The notes below the pieces were generated by a model, which saw only the letters and a program-made list of their open reading frames with translations, ran no database searches and was not told the origin of the DNA. Source: Phycisphaerae bacterium (GTDB lineage: Bacteria; Planctomycetota; Phycisphaerae; Phycisphaerales; SM1A02). From it: a stretch of 64,000 nt of DNA. The stretch lies in contig NYSW01000111.1 in assembly GCA_002683195.1 (NCBI GenBank), positions 13,189 to 77,188 of the forward strand. Reading direction: 5' to 3'. Of this stretch, positions 18,601-26,325 are shown in pieces; position 1 is the first letter of the stretch, and every line of letters begins with the position of its first letter. A program made the translations under genes and the position numbers.

Positions 18601-19168
18601 TCTGAGTCTGATCGGCATGCTGGTCTACATCTGGTTCCGCTTCGGCTCGCTTCGGTATTCACTGTGTGCCATCTCGGCCCTGGTGTTCAACGTCAGCATC
18701 TGTCTTGGGGCGATCGCCATCAGCGTGATCGTCGGGGAGCGGACGTTCAACGGCGTGCGAATCCTTGATGAGTTCCGGATCGACATCAACGTGGTCGCCG
18801 GACTTCTCACGATCGTGGGCTACTCGCTCAACGACACCATCGTGATCCTCGACCGTATTCGTGAAAACCGTGGCAAGCTCAGCTACGCCAGCCGTGACGT
18901 GGTCAACAACTCCATCAATCAGACCTTCAGCCGCACGATCATGACCAGTGGAACGACCATCACCTCGGCGATCATCCTCTACTCGCTTGGCGGAACCGGG
19001 ATCCGACCCTTCGCCTTCACCTTCCTCGTGGGTCTGATCGCCGCCACCTACTCATCCGTGGCGATCGCCGCTCCCCTGACCTGGTCGCGAGGCGGGGGCA
19101 AGGCCCGGCCTGAAGCCGGATCAGAAGGGGAGACGCCGGCCCTTCCCGGCGAATCGGCGCCGGCCTGA
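15629..19168 (+). CDS. secDF: fused protein translocase SecDF
   Basis: SecD and SecF are joined in one 1179-residue polypeptide that uses the proton gradient to pull proteins out of SecYEG. The SecD half starts with one membrane helix and GKDLQGGVSLVYAV, and carries GMAVDANVLIFERVREE in its later membrane block (residues ~500-655). The SecF half starts near 670 and includes ETEFRGGVSVV and GYSLNDTIVILDRIREN. Two features are unusual. An inserted, mostly helical segment of about 190 residues (97-285) interrupts the first periplasmic domain of SecD, and the SecF periplasmic domain is also enlarged (about 710-975). Typical SecDF fusions are 740-1000 residues. A strong hairpin terminator follows. 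Confidence 0.95.
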   Translation: MNNIGFKLLSIGLLVGFCLWSVIPPEKKIRLGKDLQGGVSLVYAVKVADGANADEVLAQTIDVLKDRVNPQGILDIGMQPVGRDRIEVVMPLPNAQVRELQVAYRDAREAVIAEARISAADLDAALDSSNAVDRFGGDEASRKAQIQALQDAWERGKTARAEFAAAEADASAAGDEVSMGLLLDRIATAEIEVEDLRGAILSQTLREQRLLEILALEGVGQERNADGKLDPATSERAMALAQLRDELPHLAESLAALEASYAVYESNRTGLDDPEDLKRLLRGAGVLEFRIAVRPAAQDVPIDLLREQLAERGPNNTDSVVARWFAINELKQWTDEGDPASLAALEADASSYFQNRYNLVAESKDGRYYVLLYTTPDRSMTHSDGEAWAIRKAGRTVDELGRPAVSFGLDKPGGSRMRKLTTPNVNQPMAIVLDGEVYTAPNLNSAIGSSGVIQGSFGEQEITYLIRVLAAGSLEARLSQEPISTSILGPSIGQDNLVRGLEAVAISVAIVALIMFLYYFGAGLVADISLLINAVMIFGIMAMIDGTFTLPGLAGIALTIGMAVDANVLIFERVREELMNNGEDLRTSLRLGFGKAASAILDGNITNLIVCFILYQTAATEVKGFALTLAIGVMATLFTSLFVSRVVFAFLTDVIGIRSLPMLPTAVPAIHRLLEPKINWVSLRIPLLIVSAGLAIGSLFLFFSRGADVLETEFRGGVSVVMSTRDAREGEVTGTEREAEGRLLVSRLDIEKMVNEIGRENASDPVLAELQGATVLTVGTADDQGRAAGFQIKVANAPGLGDDENISNRVVAALVDQFGDILAVTQPVDFAAESADDHSPYTFSLERQTLAEAIGRPSATVAVGEWRGGVAVVVDDVSPPITASDLSQRLDRMRNQPDFADTRGRRTEIIGLDRVSESKGEATWSSFAIMVADEEASSLLVDLETWDRTLAAREFELVRAALTREASLDQVSSFSPKVAENLAASAIVAVILSLIGMLVYIWFRFGSLRYSLCAISALVFNVSICLGAIAISVIVGERTFNGVRILDEFRIDINVVAGLLTIVGYSLNDTIVILDRIRENRGKLSYASRDVVNNSINQTFSRTIMTSGTTITSAIILYSLGGTGIRPFAFTFLVGLIAATYSSVAIAAPLTWSRGGGKARPEAGSEGETPALPGESAPA

Positions 19169-19199
19169 AGAAGAACTTGAGCATCTTCGAACTCTGGAA

Positions 19200-19241
19200 G
19201 CGGTTGGGGCCCTGGGAATGGGCCCCAACCGCTTTGGATTT
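19200..19241 (+). terminator. intrinsic terminator after secDF
   Basis: A perfect 13-bp stem (GCGGTTGGGGCCC at 19200-19212 with GGGCCCCAACCGC at 19220-19232) with a 7-nt loop is followed by TTTGGATTTGG. It lies 32 bp after the secDF stop, closing the tgt-yajC-secDF transcript. Confidence 0.7.
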
Positions 19242-19419
19242 GGAGTCGAAGATCCCAGGTCGCCGATGGTGGATAACGTGTGACTCAATCGAATCGGCGA
19301 TGGACTCGACGCCATGAGTCGGTCGCCCCGTCGTGGGGAACGATCCTTGCCTGGAGCGAGGGTCGCAAGTCGAATGGATCTTCATTCGGACGACGGAATC
19401 GCGGGACAGGGAGCCTGGC

Positions 19420-20994
19420 ATGAACAGCGGCGTTCGACTCTCGGTGGCCATCTTGATCTTGATCACGGTTCTGGTGGGGTTGTATTACGCCCGCCTTGGT
19501 GACGACGCCGATCTTGAGCCGCAGACTGAAACCCCGGTCCCCGAGGTGGAAACCGAATCCGCCCCCGCGATCTTTCGGGAGCCGGAGCTGATCGCAGAGC
19601 CACCAATCGAGACCGAAGAACTCGCGGCGTCTGAATGGACCCCCGAGGATGAGGTGGCGACGTCGGATGAGGAATCGTTCGCCGAATCCGAGCCGGAGGA
19701 GGAGTTTTCCGAGTTCGCCCTGAATACCGAGGACTTTGAAGCCCTGGCATCCGCGGAAGGCGCCGAATCGCTCGACGGAGACCAACCGTCGGATCCGGCA
19801 CCGGAGACGGATCGGACCGAGGTGATTGAAAACGATCTCCCCGCGGCCACTGACGGCTCCGATGAGCCGATCGTCGAGACCCTGCCGTCCGATTCTCCGG
19901 ACGGCGGTGAACTCGAAGAGATTGATGCGGCCGTCCCGACCGAGCCCGCCACGCTGGCTGGGCGATCATCCCGTCCCGGGCGTTCCATCGAAGCGGCAGG
20001 CGTGGGTGCTCACCGGCTCGCCGGAGATTCCGTGTCCGCGGCCGAAGCCGAAGCCGCTCGGGTCGTTCTCGCCGGTGCCGCCGCCGATCGAATGGTGGTT
20101 CCCGTCGGTGACGGCCTGGTCTGGGTCGCGGCGCCGGAAGGTCTCGACGATGCGGTGCTGTCAAAGGCCGTGGCGGGCACCTCCTCCGACGGCGGGAGGA
20201 GTTTCCTCCTGATTCGCGAAGATGCGGATGGTTCGATGATGATGACCGGCCGGGTCGAACGGGCGGATGTGACATCCCGGCCGGCAAGCGGGCAACACGA
20301 CATTCTCATTCGGGTCGATGGTTCGCAGACCGAAGCGATTCGAGACTCGTCGAGGTCGTTCGTCGGACACCCGCTGGCCTGGATCGTCGACGGTCGCCTG
20401 GTCGCCATCCAGACCCTTCGGATTCCGATCAGCGGTCGGGCGAAGATCACGCTCGCGACCGATGAAGATTCGGCGGTGCAATTCGCATCCCGACTGATGT
20501 CGGCGACGGCCGCCACTCCGATCGAACGCGAACGGTCGGCCCCTCCCGCCTCCACCGGGGTCACTCCCGGGCGGGTGTTCACCGGTGGCGGTGAACGTCC
20601 GGCAGGACCCGGAGAGCTTCCCCCGGACATGTACGAGCTCTACCAGGTCAAGAGCGGGGACACTCCGTCTTCCATCGCGGCCTTCTGGTTCGGAGATGCC
20701 AACAAGGTCTCGCTGGTCCTCAAGGCCAACCCGAATCTCGATCCCACGCAACTCCAGATCGGCGACACGCTCCGGCTTCCCCCGAAGGATTTTCAACTCT
20801 GGACGGTGGTCGCCAGCCCGGAAGACGGAAAGCCCCGAATTCACATCGTTCAATCCGGAGAGACGCTTTCGCACATCGCCCAGGCGGCGTACGGCCAGGG
20901 CTCGCGTTGGACCGAAATCTATGAAGCCAACAAGACGCTCATCGGTGCCGACCCGAAGAATCTGAAGGTTGGAATGGAGCTGAGAATCCCGTGA
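19420..20994 (+). CDS. membrane-anchored protein with two C-terminal LysM domains
   Basis: This 524-residue protein starts with a signal anchor (LSVAILILITVLVGLYYARL). It continues with a long Glu/Asp/Pro/Ser-rich segment (residues ~27-190), a globular middle region of unknown fold, and two LysM domains at about 406-450 (VKSGDTPSSIAAFWFG) and 473-524 (VQSGETLSHIAQAAYG). LysM binds N-acetylglucosamine in peptidoglycan, so the protein probably spans from inner membrane to wall. AGGGAG upstream of the ATG at 19420 supports the start. The GTG of the next gene overlaps its stop (GTGA). The acidic linker composition is unlike the neighbouring genes. No enzymatic domain is recognised. Confidence 0.85.
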   Translation: MNSGVRLSVAILILITVLVGLYYARLGDDADLEPQTETPVPEVETESAPAIFREPELIAEPPIETEELAASEWTPEDEVATSDEESFAESEPEEEFSEFALNTEDFEALASAEGAESLDGDQPSDPAPETDRTEVIENDLPAATDGSDEPIVETLPSDSPDGGELEEIDAAVPTEPATLAGRSSRPGRSIEAAGVGAHRLAGDSVSAAEAEAARVVLAGAAADRMVVPVGDGLVWVAAPEGLDDAVLSKAVAGTSSDGGRSFLLIREDADGSMMMTGRVERADVTSRPASGQHDILIRVDGSQTEAIRDSSRSFVGHPLAWIVDGRLVAIQTLRIPISGRAKITLATDEDSAVQFASRLMSATAATPIERERSAPPASTGVTPGRVFTGGGERPAGPGELPPDMYELYQVKSGDTPSSIAAFWFGDANKVSLVLKANPNLDPTQLQIGDTLRLPPKDFQLWTVVASPEDGKPRIHIVQSGETLSHIAQAAYGQGSRWTEIYEANKTLIGADPKNLKVGMELRIP

Positions 20995-21470
20995 CTGACG
21001 CCGAACTGCCAACGGATCCCGAGCCTCGAAACCCCGCATCGATCGAGGTGGAACCCGCGGATGTCCGCACCGATCTTGACGAGCTCGCGGCGGCGGCTCG
21101 ACTCGCCGCGGGACCGGAGACGCTCGAACCTCTCTGGGCCGCGACCATGAATCTGGATCGCTGGTTCTTTGCTGGCGTGGGCGCCTTCCCCAATCTCCGC
21201 CCGTTCTCGGGCATGATCGACGACGAGCCCTATGTGATGGCGTTCACGGTTCGAGCCCGGGCCGAGCGGTACGCCCGAACCCAGAATCTCGTTCCCGAGG
21301 GATCGAAGCCTTCGATCCTTTCATTTCCCGTGGTCGAGGCCGCGAAGCTCTGCACCCATCAACACGCCAGAGGGGCCCGCTGGGTCGTGTTCGATGACGG
21401 TTGGGCCGGTTGGAGAATTCCGATTCGCCAACTCGCGGCCATGGTTTCCAAGTATCACGAACCGGCTTGA
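20991..21470 (+). CDS. protein of unknown function, possibly SseB-like
   Basis: This 159-residue soluble protein has an acidic N-terminal 40 residues and then a compact alpha/beta domain with the segments TMNLDRWFFAGVG, PYVMAFTVRARAERYAR and ARWVVFDDGWAGW. The alternation of strands and helices is reminiscent of the SseB fold, but no diagnostic motif is present and I do not assign a function. The GTG start overlaps the LysM gene stop, implying coupling. The 3' end overlaps the convergent aldo/keto reductase gene by 16 bp. Confidence 0.7.
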   Translation: MTDAELPTDPEPRNPASIEVEPADVRTDLDELAAAARLAAGPETLEPLWAATMNLDRWFFAGVGAFPNLRPFSGMIDDEPYVMAFTVRARAERYARTQNLVPEGSKPSILSFPVVEAAKLCTHQHARGARWVVFDDGWAGWRIPIRQLAAMVSKYHEPA

Positions 21471-22264
21471 GGGTCGCGGCCGCCTTGTCCGCAGGCGCGG
21501 CGAGCGATGTCCAGATTGGACGCCAGGTGACCCGGAGTCAGGGACCCGATGACCACCGAGGCCACGCCGATGGGCGTCAGGCAGTGGGGGATCGCCTCCT
21601 CGGGCCGAAGCCGACCGGAGGCCAGCCCCTTCTTCACCAGGACGCCGATGTCCGCCGCCGCCGCCTGATCGATGATCACCCGCTGTGATTCGTCCATCGA
21701 GTGATACTCGACCATCAGGCAGTCGACGACCCCGGTGGTGATCGCGGCCTGATGACCGGGCACCGTCTTTCCACTGAACCCGATGGCCCCGATGTCTCCG
21801 GCATCCCGACGCCGGACCAGGGTGTCGAGGGTGTCTCCACGCTCGATGATCTCCAGATCATTCCCGTCCGAGTGGACGAAGACCACATCGATCCGGTCGG
21901 TGCGGAGACGGCGAAGGCTTCGATCGAGACTTGCATCGATCGCGGTGGCGGAGAAGTCGAAATGGCCGACCCCGTCCTTCCAGGTCTCACCGACCTTGGA
22001 GGTCAGGGTGAACTCGCTTCGCCGGGTGGCGAGTGTCCTCCCGATGCGTTCTTCGCTGAGGCCGTATGCCGGCGCGGTATCGACGAGATCGATGCCCAGA
22101 TCGAGTACCGCGTTCAAGAGGATCTCGGCCGCCTCTTCGGAGGGAAGATCGTACGCCGAGTCGTACTTGATGCCCTGGTTCCGGCCGATCTTGAAGCCGC
22201 CGAATCCGATGGGGCTCACGCTCAGGCCGGTTCGGCCGAGGATGCGTCTCGGTGCGAGATCCAT
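21455..22264 (-). CDS. aldo/keto reductase family oxidoreductase
   Basis: This 269-residue NADPH-dependent carbonyl reductase of the AKR superfamily has its catalytic tetrad in place: Asp62 and Tyr67 in VDTAPAYG, Lys90 in TLTSKVG, and His131 in DVVFVHSDG. The C-terminal cofactor segment includes SVVIGSLTPGHL. It is shorter than typical AKRs (about 310) but contains the whole barrel core. The first 43 bp overlap the 3' end of the FAD oxidoreductase gene, so the two redox genes form one leftward unit. The substrate is unknown. Confidence 0.88.
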   Translation of the reverse strand: MDLAPRRILGRTGLSVSPIGFGGFKIGRNQGIKYDSAYDLPSEEAAEILLNAVLDLGIDLVDTAPAYGLSEERIGRTLATRRSEFTLTSKVGETWKDGVGHFDFSATAIDASLDRSLRRLRTDRIDVVFVHSDGNDLEIIERGDTLDTLVRRRDAGDIGAIGFSGKTVPGHQAAITTGVVDCLMVEYHSMDESQRVIIDQAAAADIGVLVKKGLASGRLRPEEAIPHCLTPIGVASVVIGSLTPGHLASNLDIARRACGQGGRDPQAGS

Positions 22265-23559
22265 GTCCGCGTCTCCCAGGGGAATTCGGCCACGTCCGGT
22301 GTCTCCATCGGACGCAGGTCAAGCGGTGGGTCACGATGATCGCCACCAGGATTCGAAGGCAGTGATTCCAGCACTCGGGCGGCGAGTCTCGGTGCCAGAG
22401 CCCACTTCGTCGGCCAGGCCACGAGGAGTCGCCCGTCATGTCGCCGCTCGATCGTCGCGTCATCGGGGCGGAGCCCCGCGCCGGTCCGGCGTTCGGCCCG
22501 GTCGACCCGATAGGTGCTCCAGGCGGCGTCGTCGATCACGTCGAGATCAAGGTCTGGAAGGACCGCGGCGAGTTCTTTGACGGCCCGTTGAATCTGGCTG
22601 GCGGGATCGCGATCAACCCCGGTTTCCGCCAGGTCACCGCCGAGTTGCCAGACGACTCGTCCGGCCCGATCTCGTCCGCTGGTCACCGTGATCCGAGTGC
22701 GATTGCCATCGACGCAATGGCCGTGAAGCATCGGGAGTCCGGTGCCACGAAGCAGGGTCATGTGCAAGGGCCGTCGCTGGGCCAGATCGGCGTCAAGGCC
22801 CATCCGAGAAAGCAGGGCTTCATTGCCGATCCCGGCGGCAAGCACCACGGATCGGGGAAGAAGGGTGAGCTCCTTCGTGCCGTCACGAAGAATCGCGCGA
22901 TCCACCAGTCCGGCCCGGGAGGACAATTCAACCCCTTCAGGGCCATCCACTCGGATCAGATGACTCCGATTCGGGGCGGCGAGGGCTTCGAGCACGGAAC
23001 GGGTGTCGAAGACGGGTTCTCCGACGCGGAGCACCGCCCCGGGTACCGAGCGGAGCAAGGCCGGCCGATCAGCCGCCGCCACCGATTCCGGGCGGGTCCG
23101 CAGCGTGGCGCGGGCGCCGAGCATTCCGATTCGGGAGGCGAGGGAATCCGTCCGCCAGAGCCAGGTGCAGGGGCTGGACATGGTCGCAGCGCGAAGATCG
23201 GGCTGGCCCATCTCCGGCTGCTCATGCAGCCCTCTCCATTGCCCTGGCATGTCGCGAATGGACCCGGCGGAGGCCAGGTCCTTCTCACGGAGGGTGTACT
23301 TCAGGCCGCCGTGAATGATGCCCTGGGCGGCGACGCTCTGGCCGGATCCCAAGGCCGCGCATTCGACCGCCACCGCCCGGAGGCCTGCTCGGATGGCGGC
23401 ATCGAGGATCCACAGGCCGGCGATTCCGGCTCCGATGATCAGGACGTCGACGGATTGTTCCTCGTTGTCTGGCACGAAGGGCACGGTACCGCCGCGGGGA
23501 GTCCGGGGGGTGAGGTATCCTCTCCGACTCGGGACTCCGACTTCGGTGTCCGGTGCCAT
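22222..23559 (-). CDS. FAD-dependent oxidoreductase (DAO/GlpA-like)
   Basis: This is an FAD-linked oxidoreductase of the D-amino acid oxidase/glycerol-3-phosphate dehydrogenase class. The dinucleotide-binding motif VDVLIIGAGIAGLW is followed by GSGQSVAAQGIIHGGLKYTL and, later, SVVLAAGIGNEALL and VDRAERRTGAGLRPDD. The start is uncertain. An ATG at 23559 is used here; an ATG at 23580 and a GTG at 23484 (giving VPFVPDNEEQSVDV, the most family-like N-terminus) are alternatives, none with a strong ribosome site. It is divergent from the isocitrate dehydrogenase and overlaps the aldo/keto reductase. The electron donor cannot be told from sequence. Confidence 0.82.
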   Translation of the reverse strand: MAPDTEVGVPSRRGYLTPRTPRGGTVPFVPDNEEQSVDVLIIGAGIAGLWILDAAIRAGLRAVAVECAALGSGQSVAAQGIIHGGLKYTLREKDLASAGSIRDMPGQWRGLHEQPEMGQPDLRAATMSSPCTWLWRTDSLASRIGMLGARATLRTRPESVAAADRPALLRSVPGAVLRVGEPVFDTRSVLEALAAPNRSHLIRVDGPEGVELSSRAGLVDRAILRDGTKELTLLPRSVVLAAGIGNEALLSRMGLDADLAQRRPLHMTLLRGTGLPMLHGHCVDGNRTRITVTSGRDRAGRVVWQLGGDLAETGVDRDPASQIQRAVKELAAVLPDLDLDVIDDAAWSTYRVDRAERRTGAGLRPDDATIERRHDGRLLVAWPTKWALAPRLAARVLESLPSNPGGDHRDPPLDLRPMETPDVAEFPWETRTWISHRDASSAEPA

Positions 23560-23595
23560 CGACCGCCGTTCAGACGGCATACAAGGATCCGACTC

Positions 23596-24630
23596 GTGGA
23601 ACATGGTTGCGTACTCATTCCCGGTGACGGCATCGGCCCCGAAGTGGTGGCCGCGGCCCGTCGAATTCTTGACGCCGCCCTCGATGGCTCTGGCTCGAGT
23701 CTCATCTGGACCGAACGGGACGCGGGCACCGCGGCTCTGGAGAACGGCCACGCGGATCTCCTCCCCGACGCCACGGTGGAGTCGATCATCGAATGCGGGA
23801 TCGCCCTGAAGGGACCGTGTACGACACCGATCGGCGGGGGTTTCTCCTCCGTGAACGTCGCGTTGCGAAAACGACTGGACCTTTACGGCGCGGTTCGACC
23901 GGTCCGTAATCTCGAGGGAGTCGACACCCGATACCGGGACGTCGACTTGGTGGTGGTTCGCGAGAACACCGAAGGCCTCTACGCGGGCATCGAGAACGAG
24001 ATCACCGAAGGCGTGGTCACCAGTCTCAAGGTCGCCACCGAGCGGGCGTGTCTCCGGATCGCTCGTTTCGCCTTTCAGTACGCACGAAATCGCGGCATCG
24101 AAACCGTGACCGCGCTTCACAAGGCCAACATCATGAAGTTGTCGGACGGCCTCTTCATCCGCTGCGCTCGAGACGTCAAGGAAGCCGAGTTTCCCGATAT
24201 CGGGTACGAGGAACTGATCATCGACGCCGCCTGCATGCGTTTGGTTCAGAATCCGGATCGATTCGGTCTCCTGCTGTGCGAAAACCTCTACGGCGACGTG
24301 GTCAGTGATCTCTGTGCTGGATTTGTGGGCGGGCTCGGAGTCACGCCGGGGGCCAACTTCGGAGTCGAGAACGCCGTGTTCGAAGCCGTCCATGGTTCGG
24401 CGCCGGACATCGCGGGACAGGGCGTCGCCAACCCGCTCGCCATCACCATGAGCGGCGTCATGATGCTCAACCACCTCGCGGTCACCCGAAAGGATGCCGC
24501 GATGGGAGATGCGGCGAAGCGAATCAAGGCCGCCTACGACGCCGCCCTTCGCGAAGGCGATCGAACCGGAGATCTCGGTGGCTCGCTGGGCACCGAAGGG
24601 TTCGCGGATGCCGTCATTCGCCGCCTCTGA
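23596..24630 (+). CDS. NAD-type isocitrate dehydrogenase (isocitrate/isopropylmalate family)
   Basis: This beta-decarboxylating dehydrogenase of 344 residues would convert isocitrate to 2-oxoglutarate in the TCA cycle. The start VEHGCVLIPGDGIGPEV is classic. The substrate-loop SSVNVALRKRLDLYGAVRP matches isocitrate dehydrogenases (S-x-N-x2-LRK) rather than isopropylmalate dehydrogenase. RENTEGLYAGIE, the Lys in TALHKANIMK, and EAVHGSAPDIAGQGVANPLA follow. The small size resembles the NAD-dependent IDH3-like type. The GTG at 23596 is chosen because AAGGA at 23583-23587 precedes it by 8 bp. A homoisocitrate dehydrogenase role cannot be fully excluded. Confidence 0.85.
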   Translation: MEHGCVLIPGDGIGPEVVAAARRILDAALDGSGSSLIWTERDAGTAALENGHADLLPDATVESIIECGIALKGPCTTPIGGGFSSVNVALRKRLDLYGAVRPVRNLEGVDTRYRDVDLVVVRENTEGLYAGIENEITEGVVTSLKVATERACLRIARFAFQYARNRGIETVTALHKANIMKLSDGLFIRCARDVKEAEFPDIGYEELIIDAACMRLVQNPDRFGLLLCENLYGDVVSDLCAGFVGGLGVTPGANFGVENAVFEAVHGSAPDIAGQGVANPLAITMSGVMMLNHLAVTRKDAAMGDAAKRIKAAYDAALREGDRTGDLGGSLGTEGFADAVIRRL

Positions 24631-24681
24631 TTCATCAAGCGGCGACTCCGGGGCCGCCCCGGAAGCGAATCCGGGAACGCC

Positions 24682-25629
24682 ATGCGGGCTTGCTACCACG
24701 ACGACTACGAGATCCCTCTACCCGAGGGGCATCCCTTCCCGATGAGGAAGTTTTCCGCCCTTCGCGAGATCCTGCTCTCCGAAAGCCTGCTGCAGCCCGA
24801 AGACCTGGTCGAGCCGGAGGAGATCTCCTGGGGCGACCTGGGCATGGTTCACGAGGATTCATACCTCCGAGATCTTCGGGAGGGCACGCTTGATGCCAAG
24901 GCGGTCCGAAGGCTGGGTCTTCCCTGGAGTCCCGCGCTGGTCCGCCGCTCGCGACTGGCCGTGAGTGGCACCGTGCTGGCCGGCTGGAATGCCCTGGAGG
25001 ACGGTGTGGCTGCGAATCTCGCCGGCGGGACTCACCATGCCTGTCCGGACCACGGGGAAGGTTTCTGCGTCCTCAACGACGTGGGCGTGGCCATTCGCAC
25101 CCTGCAACGAGAGGAAGAGATCCGACGGGCGTTGATCGTCGATCTCGACGTCCATCAGGGCAACGGAAACGCGCTCTGTTTCGCCGATGACCCGACGGTG
25201 TTCACGTATTCGATGCATGGCGCCAGAAACTTCCCCATGCGAAAGCCTCCCAGCGATCTTGATGTTCCGTTGGACGATCACACTGGTGACCTGATCTATC
25301 TGCAACGCCTGGAAGCGACCCTTCCCGGGGCGATCGAAGCCGCCGATCCGGACCTCGTCTTCCTGCTCTCGGGGGTCGATGTGGTGGTGGGGGATCGATA
25401 CGGCCGTCTGGCCATGACCCGTGATGGTCTTCGGAGGCGCGAGTACCTCGCCCAATCCCTGCTTCGCAACGCCGGGCTTCCGGTGGTTCTCGTACTCTCC
25501 GGGGGATACGCCGACACGCCCCGTCTCACCGCGGATCTGCATGCGGAATCCCATCGGGTCGCTGCCGGCGTCTTCAGCCCGAACCGGGGGGCGGATCCTT
25601 CCGCCACCCCCGAGGGAGTTGAATCATGA
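24682..25629 (+). CDS. histone deacetylase superfamily protein (acetylpolyamine/acetoin-utilisation type)
   Basis: This zinc amidohydrolase of the arginase/deacetylase fold has 315 residues. The active-site His pair is in LAGGTHHA (118-119). Zinc ligands lie in IVDLDVHQGNG (Asp156, His158) and in LLSGVDVVVGDRYG, and the family loop GFCVLNDVGVA is present. The C-terminal VLVLSGGYA segment holds the terminal Gly-rich motif. Such enzymes deacetylate small amines, acetoin-pathway proteins or other acyl-lysines; eukaryotic HDAC11 is a relative. The stop overlaps the next gene by 4 bp (ATGA). The substrate here is not evident. Confidence 0.9.
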   Translation: MRACYHDDYEIPLPEGHPFPMRKFSALREILLSESLLQPEDLVEPEEISWGDLGMVHEDSYLRDLREGTLDAKAVRRLGLPWSPALVRRSRLAVSGTVLAGWNALEDGVAANLAGGTHHACPDHGEGFCVLNDVGVAIRTLQREEEIRRALIVDLDVHQGNGNALCFADDPTVFTYSMHGARNFPMRKPPSDLDVPLDDHTGDLIYLQRLEATLPGAIEAADPDLVFLLSGVDVVVGDRYGRLAMTRDGLRRREYLAQSLLRNAGLPVVLVLSGGYADTPRLTADLHAESHRVAAGVFSPNRGADPSATPEGVES

Positions 25630-26279
25630 TCAAGTCGCGTCTGAAACCGGGCTGGGCGTGGCCGGTCGCGGTCGGAGCCGTCGTGGCGCTCTCTTCCGGG
25701 TGTCGATCGACCATCGAACGGCCGCTCGATTCCGACGGGCGGGGCGTGAACGCGGGCGATACCCGCCTGGATCATGGATACGGAACCCTGCTCGACCTGC
25801 TCCGGGATGAAGCACGAGTCGAGCAGATCCTCATCATCAAATCACCGGCGGCGGGTCTCGCCGATCTTCTGCAGCGGATCTCCGCCCAGGCGAAGAACGA
25901 TGCCCGGCGACTCGAACGGCTCTTCGCCGACGACCCGATGGTCGATACCTCGAGGACCGGTTTGGGAGTGATCGAGACCGATGTTCGCAGTCGTATCGCG
26001 GAACAGGAGGCGACCGCCTTGATCTTCGCGGGAGGGAGATCCTTCGAACTTCGGATCCTGCTCACTCAGGACAAGGCGGCAAGTTACGCCGCCGCGTTGG
26101 CGTCGAGTCTTTCCAAGGCCGACCCGCAGTCTTCGCGTCGGAACGTGTTGGAAGCCATGTCCCGCGAATGGAAGGAACTGGGCGACGAGATCCGAGGCTG
26201 GCTGGAAGTCCGGACCGTCCCGGACCAACGCCCGGCGCCCCCGGTTTCCGGCGTCGATCGAACCTCCGCAAGCACCTGA
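25626..26279 (+). CDS. hypothetical lipoprotein
   Basis: This 217-residue protein has a signal peptide ending in the lipobox LSSGC near residue 26. The mature region is mostly helical. It contains a segment predicted to pack as long amphipathic helices (SPAAGLADLLQRISAQAKND, then DVRSRIAEQEATALIFAG) and a C-terminal Pro-rich tail. I recognise no family. The start overlaps the deacetylase gene stop (ATGA), so they are co-translated. It is convergent with smc, 46 bp away, with no clear terminator between them. Confidence 0.75.
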   Translation: MIKSRLKPGWAWPVAVGAVVALSSGCRSTIERPLDSDGRGVNAGDTRLDHGYGTLLDLLRDEARVEQILIIKSPAAGLADLLQRISAQAKNDARRLERLFADDPMVDTSRTGLGVIETDVRSRIAEQEATALIFAGGRSFELRILLTQDKAASYAAALASSLSKADPQSSRRNVLEAMSREWKELGDEIRGWLEVRTVPDQRPAPPVSGVDRTSAST

Positions 26280-26325
26280 TTCCTTCGAGCGGACCGAACC
26301 GTACGGGTCGGGGCTCGACCAACGA

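Noticed and set aside
23581..24699. N-terminal extension of the FAD oxidoreductase to 825 residues
   Set aside because: It runs antisense through isocitrate dehydrogenase. The flavin-binding motif should be near the N-terminus.
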